Positions 8,922 through 17,962 of a stretch of 64,000 bases of DNA are shown in pieces; position 1 is the stretch's first letter; each line of letters begins with the position of its first letter. The stretch is from CAYPAV01 sp964408805 (GTDB lineage Bacteria; Pseudomonadota; Alphaproteobacteria; UBA8366). The position numbers were made by a program, and so were the translations under genes. The notes under the pieces were generated by a model. The model worked only from the letters and a program-made list of their open reading frames with translations. It ran no database searches and was not told the origin of the DNA. The stretch is from positions 186,001 to 250,000 of the forward strand of contig CAYPAV010000001.1 in assembly GCA_964408805.1 (NCBI GenBank), read 5' to 3'.

Positions 8922-10037
8922 ATGGCCGCCTATATCCTCCGCCGCCTGTTTTTGGTGATCCCGACACTGCTTGGGATCATGGTGGTCAACTTCGTCGTCG
9001 TGCAAGTGGCGCCCGGCGGCCCGATCGAGCGCCTGATCGCCGAAATCGAGGGCGAGGCGGTGGAGGCGGCAGGGCGCATCTCGGGCAATGTCGGCAGCGA
9101 GGTCGCGGGCAGCCGCAAGGCGGGCGGCAACACAGCCGGCGATACCGCGACCAGCAAGTATCGCGGTGCACAGGGCCTCGATCCCAAATTTATCACCCAG
9201 CTTGAGAAACAGTTCGGCTTCGACAAGCCGGCTCATGAGCGCTTGGCCCTGATGATCGGCAACTATGTCCGGTTCGATTTCGGCCGCAGTTTCTTCCGCG
9301 ACCAGCCGGTGGTCGATCTGATCCTGGAAAAGATGCCGGTCTCGATCTCGCTCGGTATCTGGAGCACGTTGCTGGTTTATCTGATCTCGATCCCCCTCGG
9401 CGTGATGAAGGCAGTCCGCGACGGCTCGCGCTTCGATATCTGGTCGAGCGGTTTGATCATTTTCGGCAACGCCATCCCGGGCTTCCTCTTTGCCATCCTG
9501 TTGATTGTGCTCTTCGCGGGCGGGCGCTATTTCGATTGGTTTCCCTTGCGCGGGCTCGTCTCCGACGACTGGTCGGATCTCTCCTGGCCGATGCGGATCA
9601 TGGATTATCTTTGGCACATGACCCTGCCGGTCCTCGCCATGGTGATCGGCGGCTTCGCGGGCCTGACCATGCTGACCAAGAATTCCTTCATGGATCAGAT
9701 CAACATGCATTATGTCACCACAGCGCGGGCCAAGGGGTTGAGCGAGCGGCGCGTTCTGTACGGCCACGTCTTCCGCAACGGGATGCTGATCGTGATCGCC
9801 GGTTTTCCGGCCGCCTTCATCGGCATGTTGTTCACGGGCTCGCTGTTGATCGAGGTGATCTTCTCGCTCGACGGGCTGGGGCTTCTCGGGTTCGAGGCGG
9901 TGATCGACCGCGACTATCCCGTGATGTTCGGAACCCTTTATATGTTCACGCTGCTGGGACTGATCCTGCATATCATCAGCGATGTGACCTACACGCTGAT
10001 CGATCCCCGGATCGACTTCGAAAGCCGCGAGGTCTGA
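8922..10037 (+). CDS. yejB: Peptide ABC transporter permease (YejB-like)
   Basis: A 371-residue inner-membrane permease of the DppB/OppB type. There is one N-terminal helix (about 5-28), a long periplasmic region with a polar insertion (about 45-90) typical of YejB, and then the transport domain with several helices. The ATPase-contact (EAA) loop reads TTARAKGLSERRVLYGHVFRNG near 265-285. It pairs with YejE to form the channel. Spacing to yejA is 10 bases and to yejE four bases. Confidence 0.93.
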   Translation: MAAYILRRLFLVIPTLLGIMVVNFVVVQVAPGGPIERLIAEIEGEAVEAAGRISGNVGSEVAGSRKAGGNTAGDTATSKYRGAQGLDPKFITQLEKQFGFDKPAHERLALMIGNYVRFDFGRSFFRDQPVVDLILEKMPVSISLGIWSTLLVYLISIPLGVMKAVRDGSRFDIWSSGLIIFGNAIPGFLFAILLIVLFAGGRYFDWFPLRGLVSDDWSDLSWPMRIMDYLWHMTLPVLAMVIGGFAGLTMLTKNSFMDQINMHYVTTARAKGLSERRVLYGHVFRNGMLIVIAGFPAAFIGMLFTGSLLIEVIFSLDGLGLLGFEAVIDRDYPVMFGTLYMFTLLGLILHIISDVTYTLIDPRIDFESREV

Positions 10038-10041
10038 TCCG

Positions 10042-11094
10042 GTGGTCGCGACCGAAAAATTCCTTTGCTTCCAGGTGACCCCGCTCAACCGGCGGCGGCT
10101 CGACAACTTCAAGGCCAACAAGCGGGGTTACTGGTCGCTCTGGATCTTTCTGGTTCTGTTCGGGTTCTCGCTTTTCGCCGAGCTAATCGCGAATGAGAGA
10201 CCGCTGGTCATCCGCTTCGACGGCGCCTTCTATTTTCCTTTCCTGACGGTCTATTCGGAAACCGACTTCGGCGGCGACTTCGAGACCGAGGCGGTCTACA
10301 CGGATCCCTATTTGATCGAACTGATCGAGGCTAAGGGCTGGCTCCTGCGGGCCCCGATTCCTTATGGCTTCGACACCCATATCGGCGATTTGCCCGGTGC
10401 GGCGCCGCATGAGCCGTCGGGGCTGAATTGGTTCGGCACCGACGATCAGGCGCGCGACGTCACGGCGCGGCTCATTTACGGTTTCCGCATTTCCGTTCTG
10501 TTCGGCTTGGTGCTGACGATCCTGAGTTCGATCGTCGGTGTCGGCGTTGGGGCCGTTCAGGGTTATTTCGGCGGTCTGACGGACCTTTTCGGCCAGCGCC
10601 TGATCGAGATCTGGAACGGTATGCCGGTCCTCTTCATGCTGATCATCCTGGCCAGCGTGGTGCAACCGAATTTCTGGTGGCTTCTGGGGCTGATGTTGTT
10701 GTTCAGTTGGACCGCCTTGGTGAGCGTGGTCCGGGCCGAATTCCTGCGCGCCCGCAACTTCGAATACGTCAAGGCAGCGCGGGCGCTCGGCGTTTCGAAC
10801 CGCGTCATCATGTATCGTCATGTCCTGCCCAATGCGATGGTTGCGACGTTGACCTTCCTGCCCTTCATCACCTCGGGCTCGGTGGTGACCCTGACCTCGC
10901 TCGACTTTCTCGGCTTCGGATTGCCGCCCGGCTCGCCGTCGCTAGGCGAGCTCCTGAAGCAGGGCAAGGACAATCTGCAGGCGCCCTGGCTCGGCATCAC
11001 CGCCTTTTTCGTTATTGCCATCATGCTCTCCCTTCTGGTCTTTATCGGCGAGGCGGCGCGCGACGCCTTCGACCCGCGCAAGGTGCAGCGATGA
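10042..11094 (+). CDS. yejE: Peptide ABC transporter permease (YejE-like)
   Basis: A 350-residue second permease of the DppC/OppC type. The cytosolic N-terminus contains TPLNRRRLDNFKANKRGYWS, followed by a first helix (about 33-50), a large periplasmic loop with SGLNWFGTDDQARDV, and the transport domain with the EAA-like segment VKAARALGVSNRVIMYRHV. The start is read as GTG at 10042, four bases after yejB. The stop overlaps the yejF ATG as ATGA, so translation is probably coupled. Confidence 0.93.
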   Translation: MVATEKFLCFQVTPLNRRRLDNFKANKRGYWSLWIFLVLFGFSLFAELIANERPLVIRFDGAFYFPFLTVYSETDFGGDFETEAVYTDPYLIELIEAKGWLLRAPIPYGFDTHIGDLPGAAPHEPSGLNWFGTDDQARDVTARLIYGFRISVLFGLVLTILSSIVGVGVGAVQGYFGGLTDLFGQRLIEIWNGMPVLFMLIILASVVQPNFWWLLGLMLLFSWTALVSVVRAEFLRARNFEYVKAARALGVSNRVIMYRHVLPNAMVATLTFLPFITSGSVVTLTSLDFLGFGLPPGSPSLGELLKQGKDNLQAPWLGITAFFVIAIMLSLLVFIGEAARDAFDPRKVQR

Positions 11095-12737
11095 CGAACG
11101 ACCAACCCCTACTTTCGATCCACGACCTTTCGGTCGATTTCGACGTGCCCGGCGGACCGGTCCATGCGGTCCGAAATGTCGGTTTCGATATCGCGCGCGG
11201 TGAGACGGTGGCGCTGGTCGGCGAGTCGGGGTCGGGAAAATCGGTGTCGGCCCTTTCGGTGATGCAGCTCTTGCCCTATCCGATCGCCAGCCATCCGACC
11301 GGCTCGATCCGGTTCCGGGACGAAGAGCTGGTGGGCGCGAGCGCGGACGACCTGCAGCGCATTCGCGGCGACCGTATCGGCATGATTTTCCAGGAGCCGA
11401 TCACCTCGCTCAATCCGGTTCACACCATCGAGAAACAGATTCGCGAGGTGTTGGTCTTGCACAAAGGGCTCGGCCCGGCGGCGGCCCGGGCCCGCGTGCT
11501 CGAGTTGTTGTCACTCGTTGGCATCCGTGACGCGGCGCAGCGCCTCACCGCCTATCCCCACGAGCTTTCCGGCGGCCAGCGCCAGCGTGTGATGATCGCC
11601 ATGGCGCTGGCCAACGAACCGGACCTGCTGATCGCCGACGAACCGACGACGGCGCTCGACGTCACGATCCAGGCACAAATCCTGAAGCTGCTGAAATCGC
11701 TGCAGACCGAGTTCGGCATGGCGATGCTGTTCATCACTCACGATCTCGGAATCGTCGGCAAGCTGGCCGACCGGGTTTGCGTTATGAACAAAGGCGAGAT
11801 CGTCGAAACCGGCCCCACGTCGGAGGTCTTCCGCAACCCGGTACATGCCTACACCAAACGGCTTCTCGCGGCGGAACCGAGCGGCGAGAAACCCGTCCCC
11901 GAAGCCGGCGCGCCGGCGATCGTCGAGGGTCGGGAAGTCAAGGTCTGGTTTCCAATCAAGAAAGGACTGCTGCGGCGGACGGCGGATTACGTCAAGGCGG
12001 TCGACGGTGTCTCACTCAGCATCCAGCAGGGGCAGACGGTGGGTGTCGTCGGCGAATCGGGCTCGGGCAAGACGACGCTCGGCATGGCGCTGCTGCGGCT
12101 CGAGGGCAGCGACGGCGACATCCTCTTCGAGGGCCGCGACATTCAGGGTTTGGGATCGAGCGATCTCCGCCCGCTCCGCCGCGAGATGCAGGTCGTCTTC
12201 CAGGACCCGTTCGGCAGTCTCAGTCCCCGCATGTCGATCGGGCAGATCATCGAGGAAGGCCTCAAGGTACACGAGATCGGCGCCGATGCCGCGGCCCGTG
12301 ACCGGCTCGTGCTCGATGCCTTGGCCGAAGTCGAGCTCGACCCCGAAAGCCGGCACCGCTATCCGCACGAGTTTTCGGGCGGCCAGCGCCAGCGCGTCGC
12401 GATTGCGCGCGCCATTGTTCTGAAACCGAAATTCGTGGTGCTCGACGAGCCCACATCGGCGCTCGACCGCTCGGTTCAGGCCCAGATCGTCGATCTGCTC
12501 CGTCGTCTCCAGCGCGACCATGATTTGGCCTATATGTTCATCAGCCATGACCTGAAGGTCGTTCGCGCATTGGCGGATTATGTCGTCGTCCTCCGTGCCG
12601 GCCAGGTGGTCGAGCAAGGTCCGGCGCAATCAATTTTCGAGACGCCGGACCATCCCTACACCAAGGCATTGATGGCCGCCGCCTTCGATCTGGAAACCTC
12701 CGAAGCGGCGATTGAAGCGGGCGTCATCAACGAGTGA
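11091..12737 (+). CDS. yejF: Peptide ABC transporter, duplicated ATP-binding protein (YejF-like)
   Basis: A 548-residue protein holding two complete ABC ATPase domains in tandem, so one chain supplies both motors of the importer. Walker A motifs read GESGSGKS (first half, about residue 45) and GESGSGKT (second half, about 325). Each half has the ABC signature LSGGQRQR / FSGGQRQR and a Walker B ending in ADEPT / LDEPT. Oligopeptide-type C-terminal motifs (HAYTKRLLAAEP; HPYTKALMAAAF) follow each. I use ATG at 11091, which overlaps the yejE stop; the frame is open upstream but that stretch is the yejE gene in another phase. Confidence 0.94.
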   Translation: MTNDQPLLSIHDLSVDFDVPGGPVHAVRNVGFDIARGETVALVGESGSGKSVSALSVMQLLPYPIASHPTGSIRFRDEELVGASADDLQRIRGDRIGMIFQEPITSLNPVHTIEKQIREVLVLHKGLGPAAARARVLELLSLVGIRDAAQRLTAYPHELSGGQRQRVMIAMALANEPDLLIADEPTTALDVTIQAQILKLLKSLQTEFGMAMLFITHDLGIVGKLADRVCVMNKGEIVETGPTSEVFRNPVHAYTKRLLAAEPSGEKPVPEAGAPAIVEGREVKVWFPIKKGLLRRTADYVKAVDGVSLSIQQGQTVGVVGESGSGKTTLGMALLRLEGSDGDILFEGRDIQGLGSSDLRPLRREMQVVFQDPFGSLSPRMSIGQIIEEGLKVHEIGADAAARDRLVLDALAEVELDPESRHRYPHEFSGGQRQRVAIARAIVLKPKFVVLDEPTSALDRSVQAQIVDLLRRLQRDHDLAYMFISHDLKVVRALADYVVVLRAGQVVEQGPAQSIFETPDHPYTKALMAAAFDLETSEAAIEAGVINE

Positions 12738-12747
12738 GAAATACCCC

Positions 12748-13680
12748 ATGTCATTGATCTTCTATTCCAAAAGCGACCCTTGGGAAGATTGGGCGCCGGC
12801 CCTTCGGCGCGAGCTGCCGGATCTCGACCTCCGCCACTGGGAGGACTCGGGCGACGACGCGGCGGTTCGGTTCGCGCTGGTCTGGCGCCCGCCCGAGGGT
12901 GAATTGCGCGACCGTTTCCCCAACCTCGAATACATCTTCTCGCTGGGTGCCGGGGTCGATGCCCTGCTCGCCGATCCCAGCTTGCCCGAGGGAGCGCCGG
13001 TCGTGCGCATGGTAGAAGAGGCGTTGATCGTCGGCATGACCGAGTTCGTCACCCTCCACGTGCTGCGCCATCATCGCCGCCAGCGCGAGCTCGCCGACCA
13101 GCAGCGGGACAAGGTTTGGGCCGTCGTTCCGACCCCTCTGGCGCCGGCCCGGCGGGTCGGGTTGATGGGCTTGGGTGTGCTCGGCGCCGATGCGGCGCGG
13201 GTCCTGACGGCGCTTCACTTCGACGTCGCGAGCTGGTCACGGACACCGAAGTCGATGGACGGCGTCACCAGCTTTCACGGGCCCGCCGGTCTCGACGAGT
13301 TTCTCGCGCGGACCGAGATTCTCGTGGCCTTGTTGCCGCTCACGCCGGACACCCGCGGTATCCTCGATCGGTCGCTCTTCGATCGTCTGCCGCAGGGTGC
13401 TTGTTTGATCAACGCCGGGCGCGGCGGATTGCAGGTCGAGACGGATATTCTCGCCGCCCTTGAGAGCGGCCGCCTCGCGGAGGCAACGCTCGATGTCTTC
13501 GAGACCGAACCGTTGGCGCCGGAGAGCCCGCTATGGACGCATCCCCGTGTCGTCGTCAGCCCGCACATGGCCAGCATATCGAGCCCGTCGACGGGAGCCG
13601 CGGAGGTGGCCTCGAACATCCGTCGCATCGAAGCCGGGGAACCGCCGCACAACATTGTCGATCGTAAGGTTGGATATTGA
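12748..13680 (+). CDS. 2-hydroxyacid dehydrogenase, glyoxylate/hydroxypyruvate reductase type (GhrA-like)
   Basis: A 310-residue NAD(P)H-dependent dehydrogenase. The nucleotide-binding motif is GLMGLGVLGADAARVL (about 140-155); NAGRGG with the catalytic Arg lies near 225 and the His of SPHMAS near 275. It most resembles GhrA, which reduces glyoxylate and hydroxypyruvate. It starts 10 bases after yejF and is probably co-transcribed with the transporter, although a functional link is not obvious. ATG at 12748 is chosen over an in-frame extension into yejF. Confidence 0.87.
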   Translation: MSLIFYSKSDPWEDWAPALRRELPDLDLRHWEDSGDDAAVRFALVWRPPEGELRDRFPNLEYIFSLGAGVDALLADPSLPEGAPVVRMVEEALIVGMTEFVTLHVLRHHRRQRELADQQRDKVWAVVPTPLAPARRVGLMGLGVLGADAARVLTALHFDVASWSRTPKSMDGVTSFHGPAGLDEFLARTEILVALLPLTPDTRGILDRSLFDRLPQGACLINAGRGGLQVETDILAALESGRLAEATLDVFETEPLAPESPLWTHPRVVVSPHMASISSPSTGAAEVASNIRRIEAGEPPHNIVDRKVGY

Positions 13681-13702
13681 GACGTGGACGCCTAAATACG
13701 CC

Positions 13703-14101
13703 TCAGCCGTCGAGTGCCTCGTCGGCCGAGCGGACGACCATGTCCGAGAATTCGCTGAGAAAGACCGAGCCTTTCACGGTTCGCTGCACCTCGATCGAGC
13801 GTCGGTCGTTCTCGTCGGTCTTTCGGCGGACGAGCCCGAATTCCCCCAGACGATCAAGAGCCCGGGTGATCGCCGGCTTCGAAACATTCAACTCCACCGC
13901 CAAGCCGCGCACCGTATGCGGCGGCGGCGTCAGGTAGACGCTGAGGAGGACCGCCATCTGCCGGGCCGAGAAATCGGGCGAATCGTTTCGGACACTGCGT
14001 ACCACGCTTCGTCGCCAAAGATCGAGCGCCTGATTGGGCTGGATGGTCATTTCGGCCCGTTCATCTTTATTCCGGTTGCGAATCGACCGTAGCGCGACCA
14101 A
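13703..14101 (-). CDS. MarR-family transcriptional regulator
   Basis: A 132-residue winged-helix protein. The helix-turn-helix reads TVRGLAVELNVSKPAITRALDRL (about 63-85), followed by the wing GLVRRKTDENDRRSIEVQRT with the Asp-x-Arg that is almost invariant in MarR wings. The family binds palindromic promoters as dimers and is released by small ligands. It is convergent with the dehydrogenase gene and lies 54 bases downstream of the aminopeptidase gene on the same strand. The start could instead be the internal MTIQPNQ codon. Its target is not known. Confidence 0.85.
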   Translation of the reverse strand: MVALRSIRNRNKDERAEMTIQPNQALDLWRRSVVRSVRNDSPDFSARQMAVLLSVYLTPPPHTVRGLAVELNVSKPAITRALDRLGEFGLVRRKTDENDRRSIEVQRTVKGSVFLSEFSDMVVRSADEALDG

Positions 14102-14155
14102 TGCCGAGCGGCAAGGGGCTTTTGCCGGAACGACCGCGAATTAATTGCGGAAAAA

Positions 14156-15538
14156 TTACGATTTGCCGAAACGATTCTCGATCACCTCGAAGGCGGCATG
14201 GATCGCCATGGCCTCGCCGCCCTCCGGGCGCCCCGGCCGGCTTGCGGCATTCCAGGCATAGACGTCGAAATGCGCCCACGGGATGTCGCTCGCGACGAAG
14301 GCCTCCAGGAACAATGCGGCGGTGATGGCACCGCCCTGCGGCATGTCGCCGATATTGTTGAGGTCCGCGACCTTGCTCTCGAGCGTGCGGCGATAGGGCT
14401 CGAACAGCGGCATGCGCCAGACCGGATCGGCGTCCCGGCGCCCGGCCGTCTCCAATTCGCCGGCAAGCGCGTCGTCGTTGCAGAACATGGCCGGCAGGCC
14501 GGGCCCGAGGGCGACCCGGGCCGCGCCCGTCAGGGTTGCGAAATCGAGCACCAGATCCGGCGCTTCGCTCACCGCCTCGGCCAGCGCGTCGGCCAGCACC
14601 AACCGTCCCTCGGCATCCGTATTGCCGATCTCGACGGTTAGGCCCTTGCGACTCTTCAGCACATCGAGCGGCCGGAAGGCGTTGCCGGAGACACTGTTCT
14701 CAACGGCGGGGATCAGAACGCGAAGACGGACCGGCAACCCCGCCATCATGATCATGCGCGCGAGCCCCAGGACTTGCGCGGCACCCCCCATGTCCTTCTT
14801 CATCTGTTTCATGCCTTGGGCGCCCTTGAGGTCGAGACCGCCGGAATCGAAACACACTCCCTTGCCGACCAGCGTCACCTTGGGATCACGCGGCCGACCC
14901 CAGGTTAGATCGATCAGCCGCGGCGCCCGGTCCGACGCCCGGCCCACGGCATGGATCATCGGATAACCCTTCTTCAGGAGATCGCCGCCGACGGTGATGC
15001 CACAGCGCGCCTTGAATTCCCGCGCCAGCTTACGCGCCGCCGCCGCCAGCTCCGCCGGTCCCATATCGGCAGACGGCGTGTTGACGAGATCGCGGACCAA
15101 CCCGACACCGCCGGCGCGGCGCAGCACCGCCGCCCGGTCGGCCCGCGCCGGCCAGACGAGTTCCGCCGACGGCCGGACCTTCTCCCGATACCGATCGAAC
15201 ACATAGGTGCCGAGCGCCCAGCCAAGTGCGGCCCGCGTAGCGGCACCCGCGCCCAGCGACTTCGGCGCCGCGTAGCGGCCGGCCGGCAAGCGTTCGACTG
15301 CGGCACTCCAGGACCAGATATCGTCCTGCCCCTCGACACCTAGCAGGACGCCGCCGACGCCGCCCCCCGCTGCCGGCAGCAGAAGCGTTTCGCCGGGTGT
15401 GCCGGTAAAATCCGCTTCCCGAACCCAATCTCGAAGCGCCTTGGCGCGTCGGTTGAGCCAGCCACCGAGGCCGTCTTCCGTCAGCGGCGTAAGGGACAAC
15501 GTCTTGGCGGTGCTTCGGGTAACGAGATTATGGGGCAC
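14156..15538 (-). CDS. Leucyl aminopeptidase family protein (M17)
   Basis: A ~460-residue M17 metallopeptidase. The two-metal site is marked by GKGVCFDSGGLDLK, KKDMGGAAQV and the family signature NTDAEGRLVLADAL; the C-terminal part has WAHFDVYAW near residue 430. It trims N-terminal amino acids from peptides in the cytoplasm. I put the start at GTG 15538 because AAGGAG lies eight bases upstream; an 11-codon longer GTG start at 15571 lacks this support. Alphaproteobacteria often carry this second, shorter PepA-like paralog. Confidence 0.9.
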   Translation of the reverse strand: MPHNLVTRSTAKTLSLTPLTEDGLGGWLNRRAKALRDWVREADFTGTPGETLLLPAAGGGVGGVLLGVEGQDDIWSWSAAVERLPAGRYAAPKSLGAGAATRAALGWALGTYVFDRYREKVRPSAELVWPARADRAAVLRRAGGVGLVRDLVNTPSADMGPAELAAAARKLAREFKARCGITVGGDLLKKGYPMIHAVGRASDRAPRLIDLTWGRPRDPKVTLVGKGVCFDSGGLDLKGAQGMKQMKKDMGGAAQVLGLARMIMMAGLPVRLRVLIPAVENSVSGNAFRPLDVLKSRKGLTVEIGNTDAEGRLVLADALAEAVSEAPDLVLDFATLTGAARVALGPGLPAMFCNDDALAGELETAGRRDADPVWRMPLFEPYRRTLESKVADLNNIGDMPQGGAITAALFLEAFVASDIPWAHFDVYAWNAASRPGRPEGGEAMAIHAAFEVIENRFGKS

Positions 15539-15642
15539 GTCGAGATCTCCTTGTCCGGGCCACCTGTTCACGGCGGCTGGTCATTTCGTCGATGTTGCGC
15601 CTATGTATAGGCTGCGGTTCCCGATTCGCAAGCGAGGCTCCA

Positions 15643-16293
15643 ATGTCCGAATATCGGTTGGTTCTCGGCGGCAAGAACTATTCCTCCTGGTCGCTTCGCG
15701 GCTGGCTGGCGATGAAACAGACCGGCGCCGAGTTCGAGGAGATCGTGATCACATTCGATCGCGAGGACAGATCGGAAGCGATCCGCCGCCATTCGCCGAC
15801 GGGTTTGGTGCCGGTTCTCTTCGATGGCGATTTGGCGATTCCGGAATCATTGGCGATCGCCGAATACCTGGCGGAACGACACCCGGAAGCGGGTTTGTGG
15901 CCAGCCGATCAAGCGGGCCGCGCCACCGCCCGCGCGGCCAGTGCCGAGATGCATGCGGGATTCACCGCCCTTCGATCGAGTTTGCCGATGAACTTCCGCC
16001 GCATTCGGCCGGGACTGGATATTTCGGAAGACGTCGATGCCGATATCGCGCGAATCTGCGAGATTTGGCGCGATTGCCGGGTCCAATTCGGTGCGGACGG
16101 TGCCTTTCTATTCGGCCGCTTCTCGATCGCGGATGCGATGTTCGCGCCCGTTGTCTCGCGCTTCCGGACCTATGAAATTCCCCTTGATCCGACCGGGCGG
16201 GACTATGTGGAAGCGGTCTGGTCGCATCCGTTTCTGATCGAATGGGCCGCCGCCGCCGAAACCGAACCTCCGGTCCCGCAATACGACATCTAA
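15643..16293 (+). CDS. Glutathione S-transferase family protein
   Basis: A 216-residue protein with the thioredoxin-like N-terminal GST domain (LVLGGKNYSSWSLRGWLAM with the active-site Ser region, then PTGLVPVLFDGDLAIPESLAIAEYLAE, which holds the glutathione-binding Glu-Ser). An all-helical C-terminal domain follows (about 90-210; FSIADAMFAPVVSRF). Starting at ATG 15643 gives the normal GST length; an upstream in-frame extension looks non-coding. It is convergent with thiE and the coding ends overlap by four bases. Substrate unknown. Confidence 0.9.
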   Translation: MSEYRLVLGGKNYSSWSLRGWLAMKQTGAEFEEIVITFDREDRSEAIRRHSPTGLVPVLFDGDLAIPESLAIAEYLAERHPEAGLWPADQAGRATARAASAEMHAGFTALRSSLPMNFRRIRPGLDISEDVDADIARICEIWRDCRVQFGADGAFLFGRFSIADAMFAPVVSRFRTYEIPLDPTGRDYVEAVWSHPFLIEWAAAAETEPPVPQYDI

Positions 16294-16949
16294 CGCCGGC
16301 CCGACGTTTGGGCACGGGTGCCTCCCGACACCGCATCCGTCCGCAATTGACTGAGGATGTCATAGATCGGATAGGCGGGATCGCTCGCCCGCATGATTGT
16401 CCCCATCACCGCGACGCCAGCGGCACCCGCGTCCTGGCAAGAGCGAGCCGTGGCGGCGGTCACGCCGCCGAGTGCAATCACCGGAACGGGCACCCGCTTG
16501 GCGATATCCCGCAAACCCTCAAGATAGAGCGGCGGTCCGTAGCCGGGTTTGCTCTGGGTCGGAAAGATCGGGCTCATTGTGACATAGTTTGCACCCGCGG
16601 TTGCGGCGGCACCCGCCTCCCCCGCCGTATGCGCGGAAACCCCGATGATCTTGTCGGGACCTAGTTGCTTCCGCGCATTGGTGCAGGACTGCCCCTGCGG
16701 TAGATGGACGCCATGGGCAATTTCGGCCGCGGCCAGATCGGAATTGACGACGACCTTCGCTTCAAAGGGTGCGGCGGCCTCCATGATCTGTTCGACGAGG
16801 GTCCGCCGAGCCGGCGCTTCCAGATCCTTCTCGCGTACCATCACCCACCGGCAGCCGCCGTCGAAGGCCCGCGTCATGACGTCAGGCAAGGCCGACCGCG
16901 CCAGGGACCGGTCGGTGATCAGAAGCAGGGGCGGGGCCGGGAGTCTCAA
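16290..16949 (-). CDS. thiE: Thiamine-phosphate synthase
   Basis: Joins the thiazole and pyrimidine phosphates to make thiamine phosphate. The TIM-barrel motifs are visible: LLLITDRS near the start, MVREKDL, NSDLAAAEIAHGVHLPQ, IIGVSAHTAGE, YVTMSPIFPTQSKPGYGP and VPVIALGGVT. I place the start at TTG 16949, which overlaps the thiG stop by two bases and gives a 219-residue protein of usual length; the frame is open further upstream, but that part is thiG in another phase. Last gene of the riboswitch-controlled thi operon. Confidence 0.88.
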   Translation of the reverse strand: MRLPAPPLLLITDRSLARSALPDVMTRAFDGGCRWVMVREKDLEAPARRTLVEQIMEAAAPFEAKVVVNSDLAAAEIAHGVHLPQGQSCTNARKQLGPDKIIGVSAHTAGEAGAAATAGANYVTMSPIFPTQSKPGYGPPLYLEGLRDIAKRVPVPVIALGGVTAATARSCQDAGAAGVAVMGTIMRASDPAYPIYDILSQLRTDAVSGGTRAQTSGRR

Positions 16950-17734
16950 GAGCCGACAACGCCTCGCGTCGGGCTCGACGCTTCGGCATGGTGTTTCCTG
17001 GGAATCCGGCCCGCCATATGGGCCAGCCGACCCGCCTTGATTGCATGGCGCATGGCCACCGCCATGCCGACCGGATCGTGCGCTTTCGCCACCGCCGAGG
17101 CCAACAGGACACCGTCGCAGCCGAGCTCCATCGCCAGCGCCGCATCCGAGGCGGTGCCGATTCCGGCGTCGATAATCACCGGCACCGACAATTGCGCGCG
17201 AATGATCTCGATATTGTAGGGATTCAGCACGCCCATGCCGGAGCCGATCGGAGCGCCCAGCGGCATCACCGCAGCGCATCCGAAATCCGCCAGCTTGCGG
17301 CAAAGAATGGGATCGTCGGTGCAATATGGAAGAACCGTGAAACCGTCATTGACGAGTTCCTCGGTCGCCCGCAAGAGATGCTCGGCGTCGGGATAGAGTG
17401 TCTCGCGATCGCCGATGACCTCGAGCTTGATCCAATTGGTTTCCAAGGCCTCGCGCGCCAGCTGCGCGGTCAGCACCGCATCCTTGGCGGTATAGCAACC
17501 GGCCGTGTTCGGCAGGATAAGATAGTCGTCGCCGAGCACGTCGAGCACTGTTTCGGCTTCGCCCTGGAGCGAAATGCGGCGAATCGCCACGGTCACGATT
17601 TCCGCCCCGCTCGCCTCGATCGACCGCAGCATGATGTCATGGTTCGGATAGGTGGCGCTACCGATCAGAAGGCGGGACTCGAAGGTCTTGTCCGCAATGG
17701 TGAAGGTGTCTCCCGATGTCCCTGAATTGCTCAT
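16946..17734 (-). CDS. thiG: Thiazole synthase
   Basis: A 262-residue TIM-barrel enzyme that forms the thiazole phosphate ring from deoxyxylulose phosphate, dehydroglycine (from ThiO) and sulfur carried on ThiS. Family motifs are all present: SRLLIGSATYPN, the Schiff-base Lys in WIKLEVIGD, CAAVMPLGAPIGSG and PVIIDAGIGTASDAA. It lies 18 bases after thiS and overlaps thiE. Length is normal for ThiG. Confidence 0.96.
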   Translation of the reverse strand: MSNSGTSGDTFTIADKTFESRLLIGSATYPNHDIMLRSIEASGAEIVTVAIRRISLQGEAETVLDVLGDDYLILPNTAGCYTAKDAVLTAQLAREALETNWIKLEVIGDRETLYPDAEHLLRATEELVNDGFTVLPYCTDDPILCRKLADFGCAAVMPLGAPIGSGMGVLNPYNIEIIRAQLSVPVIIDAGIGTASDAALAMELGCDGVLLASAVAKAHDPVGMAVAMRHAIKAGRLAHMAGRIPRKHHAEASSPTRGVVGS

Positions 17735-17752
17735 GGTTACCTCGTCTTTCCG

Positions 17753-17962
17753 CTAGCCGCCCGGTGCCGGACGAACGATTTCAACCGCATCCCCGGGATT
17801 GATCCGGGTCTCGTCCCAGCAAGAGCGCGGCACCACGGCGCCATTGACCGCAACGGCAAGAAACCGGCCGCTCGGATCGACCTCCTCCAGACGCAACAAT
17901 TCGGTCACCGTCGCTGCCGCGACGGACCGGCTTTCCCCGTTCACCGATATCAAATCCGTCAT
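17753..17962 (-). CDS. thiS: Thiamine biosynthesis sulfur carrier protein ThiS
   Basis: A 69-residue beta-grasp (ubiquitin-like) protein ending in the obligate Gly-Gly (RPAPGG), the site adenylated and thiocarboxylated to deliver sulfur to ThiG. The interior reads FLAVAVNGAVVPR, typical of ThiS. Its ATG overlaps the thiO stop by four bases (ATGA), so translation is probably coupled. Confidence 0.93.
   Translation of the reverse strand: MTDLISVNGESRSVAAATVTELLRLEEVDPSGRFLAVAVNGAVVPRSCWDETRINPGDAVEIVRPAPGG

Noticed and set aside
10428..11090. In-frame 5' extension of yejF
   Set aside because: This stretch is the yejE gene in another phase; the extension gives low-complexity Arg-rich sequence, and ATG 11091 overlaps the yejE stop in the usual coupled manner.
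16950..17324. Extension of the thiE frame through thiG
   Set aside because: ThiG is certain in its own frame, and ThiE motifs begin just after 16949 at normal family length.
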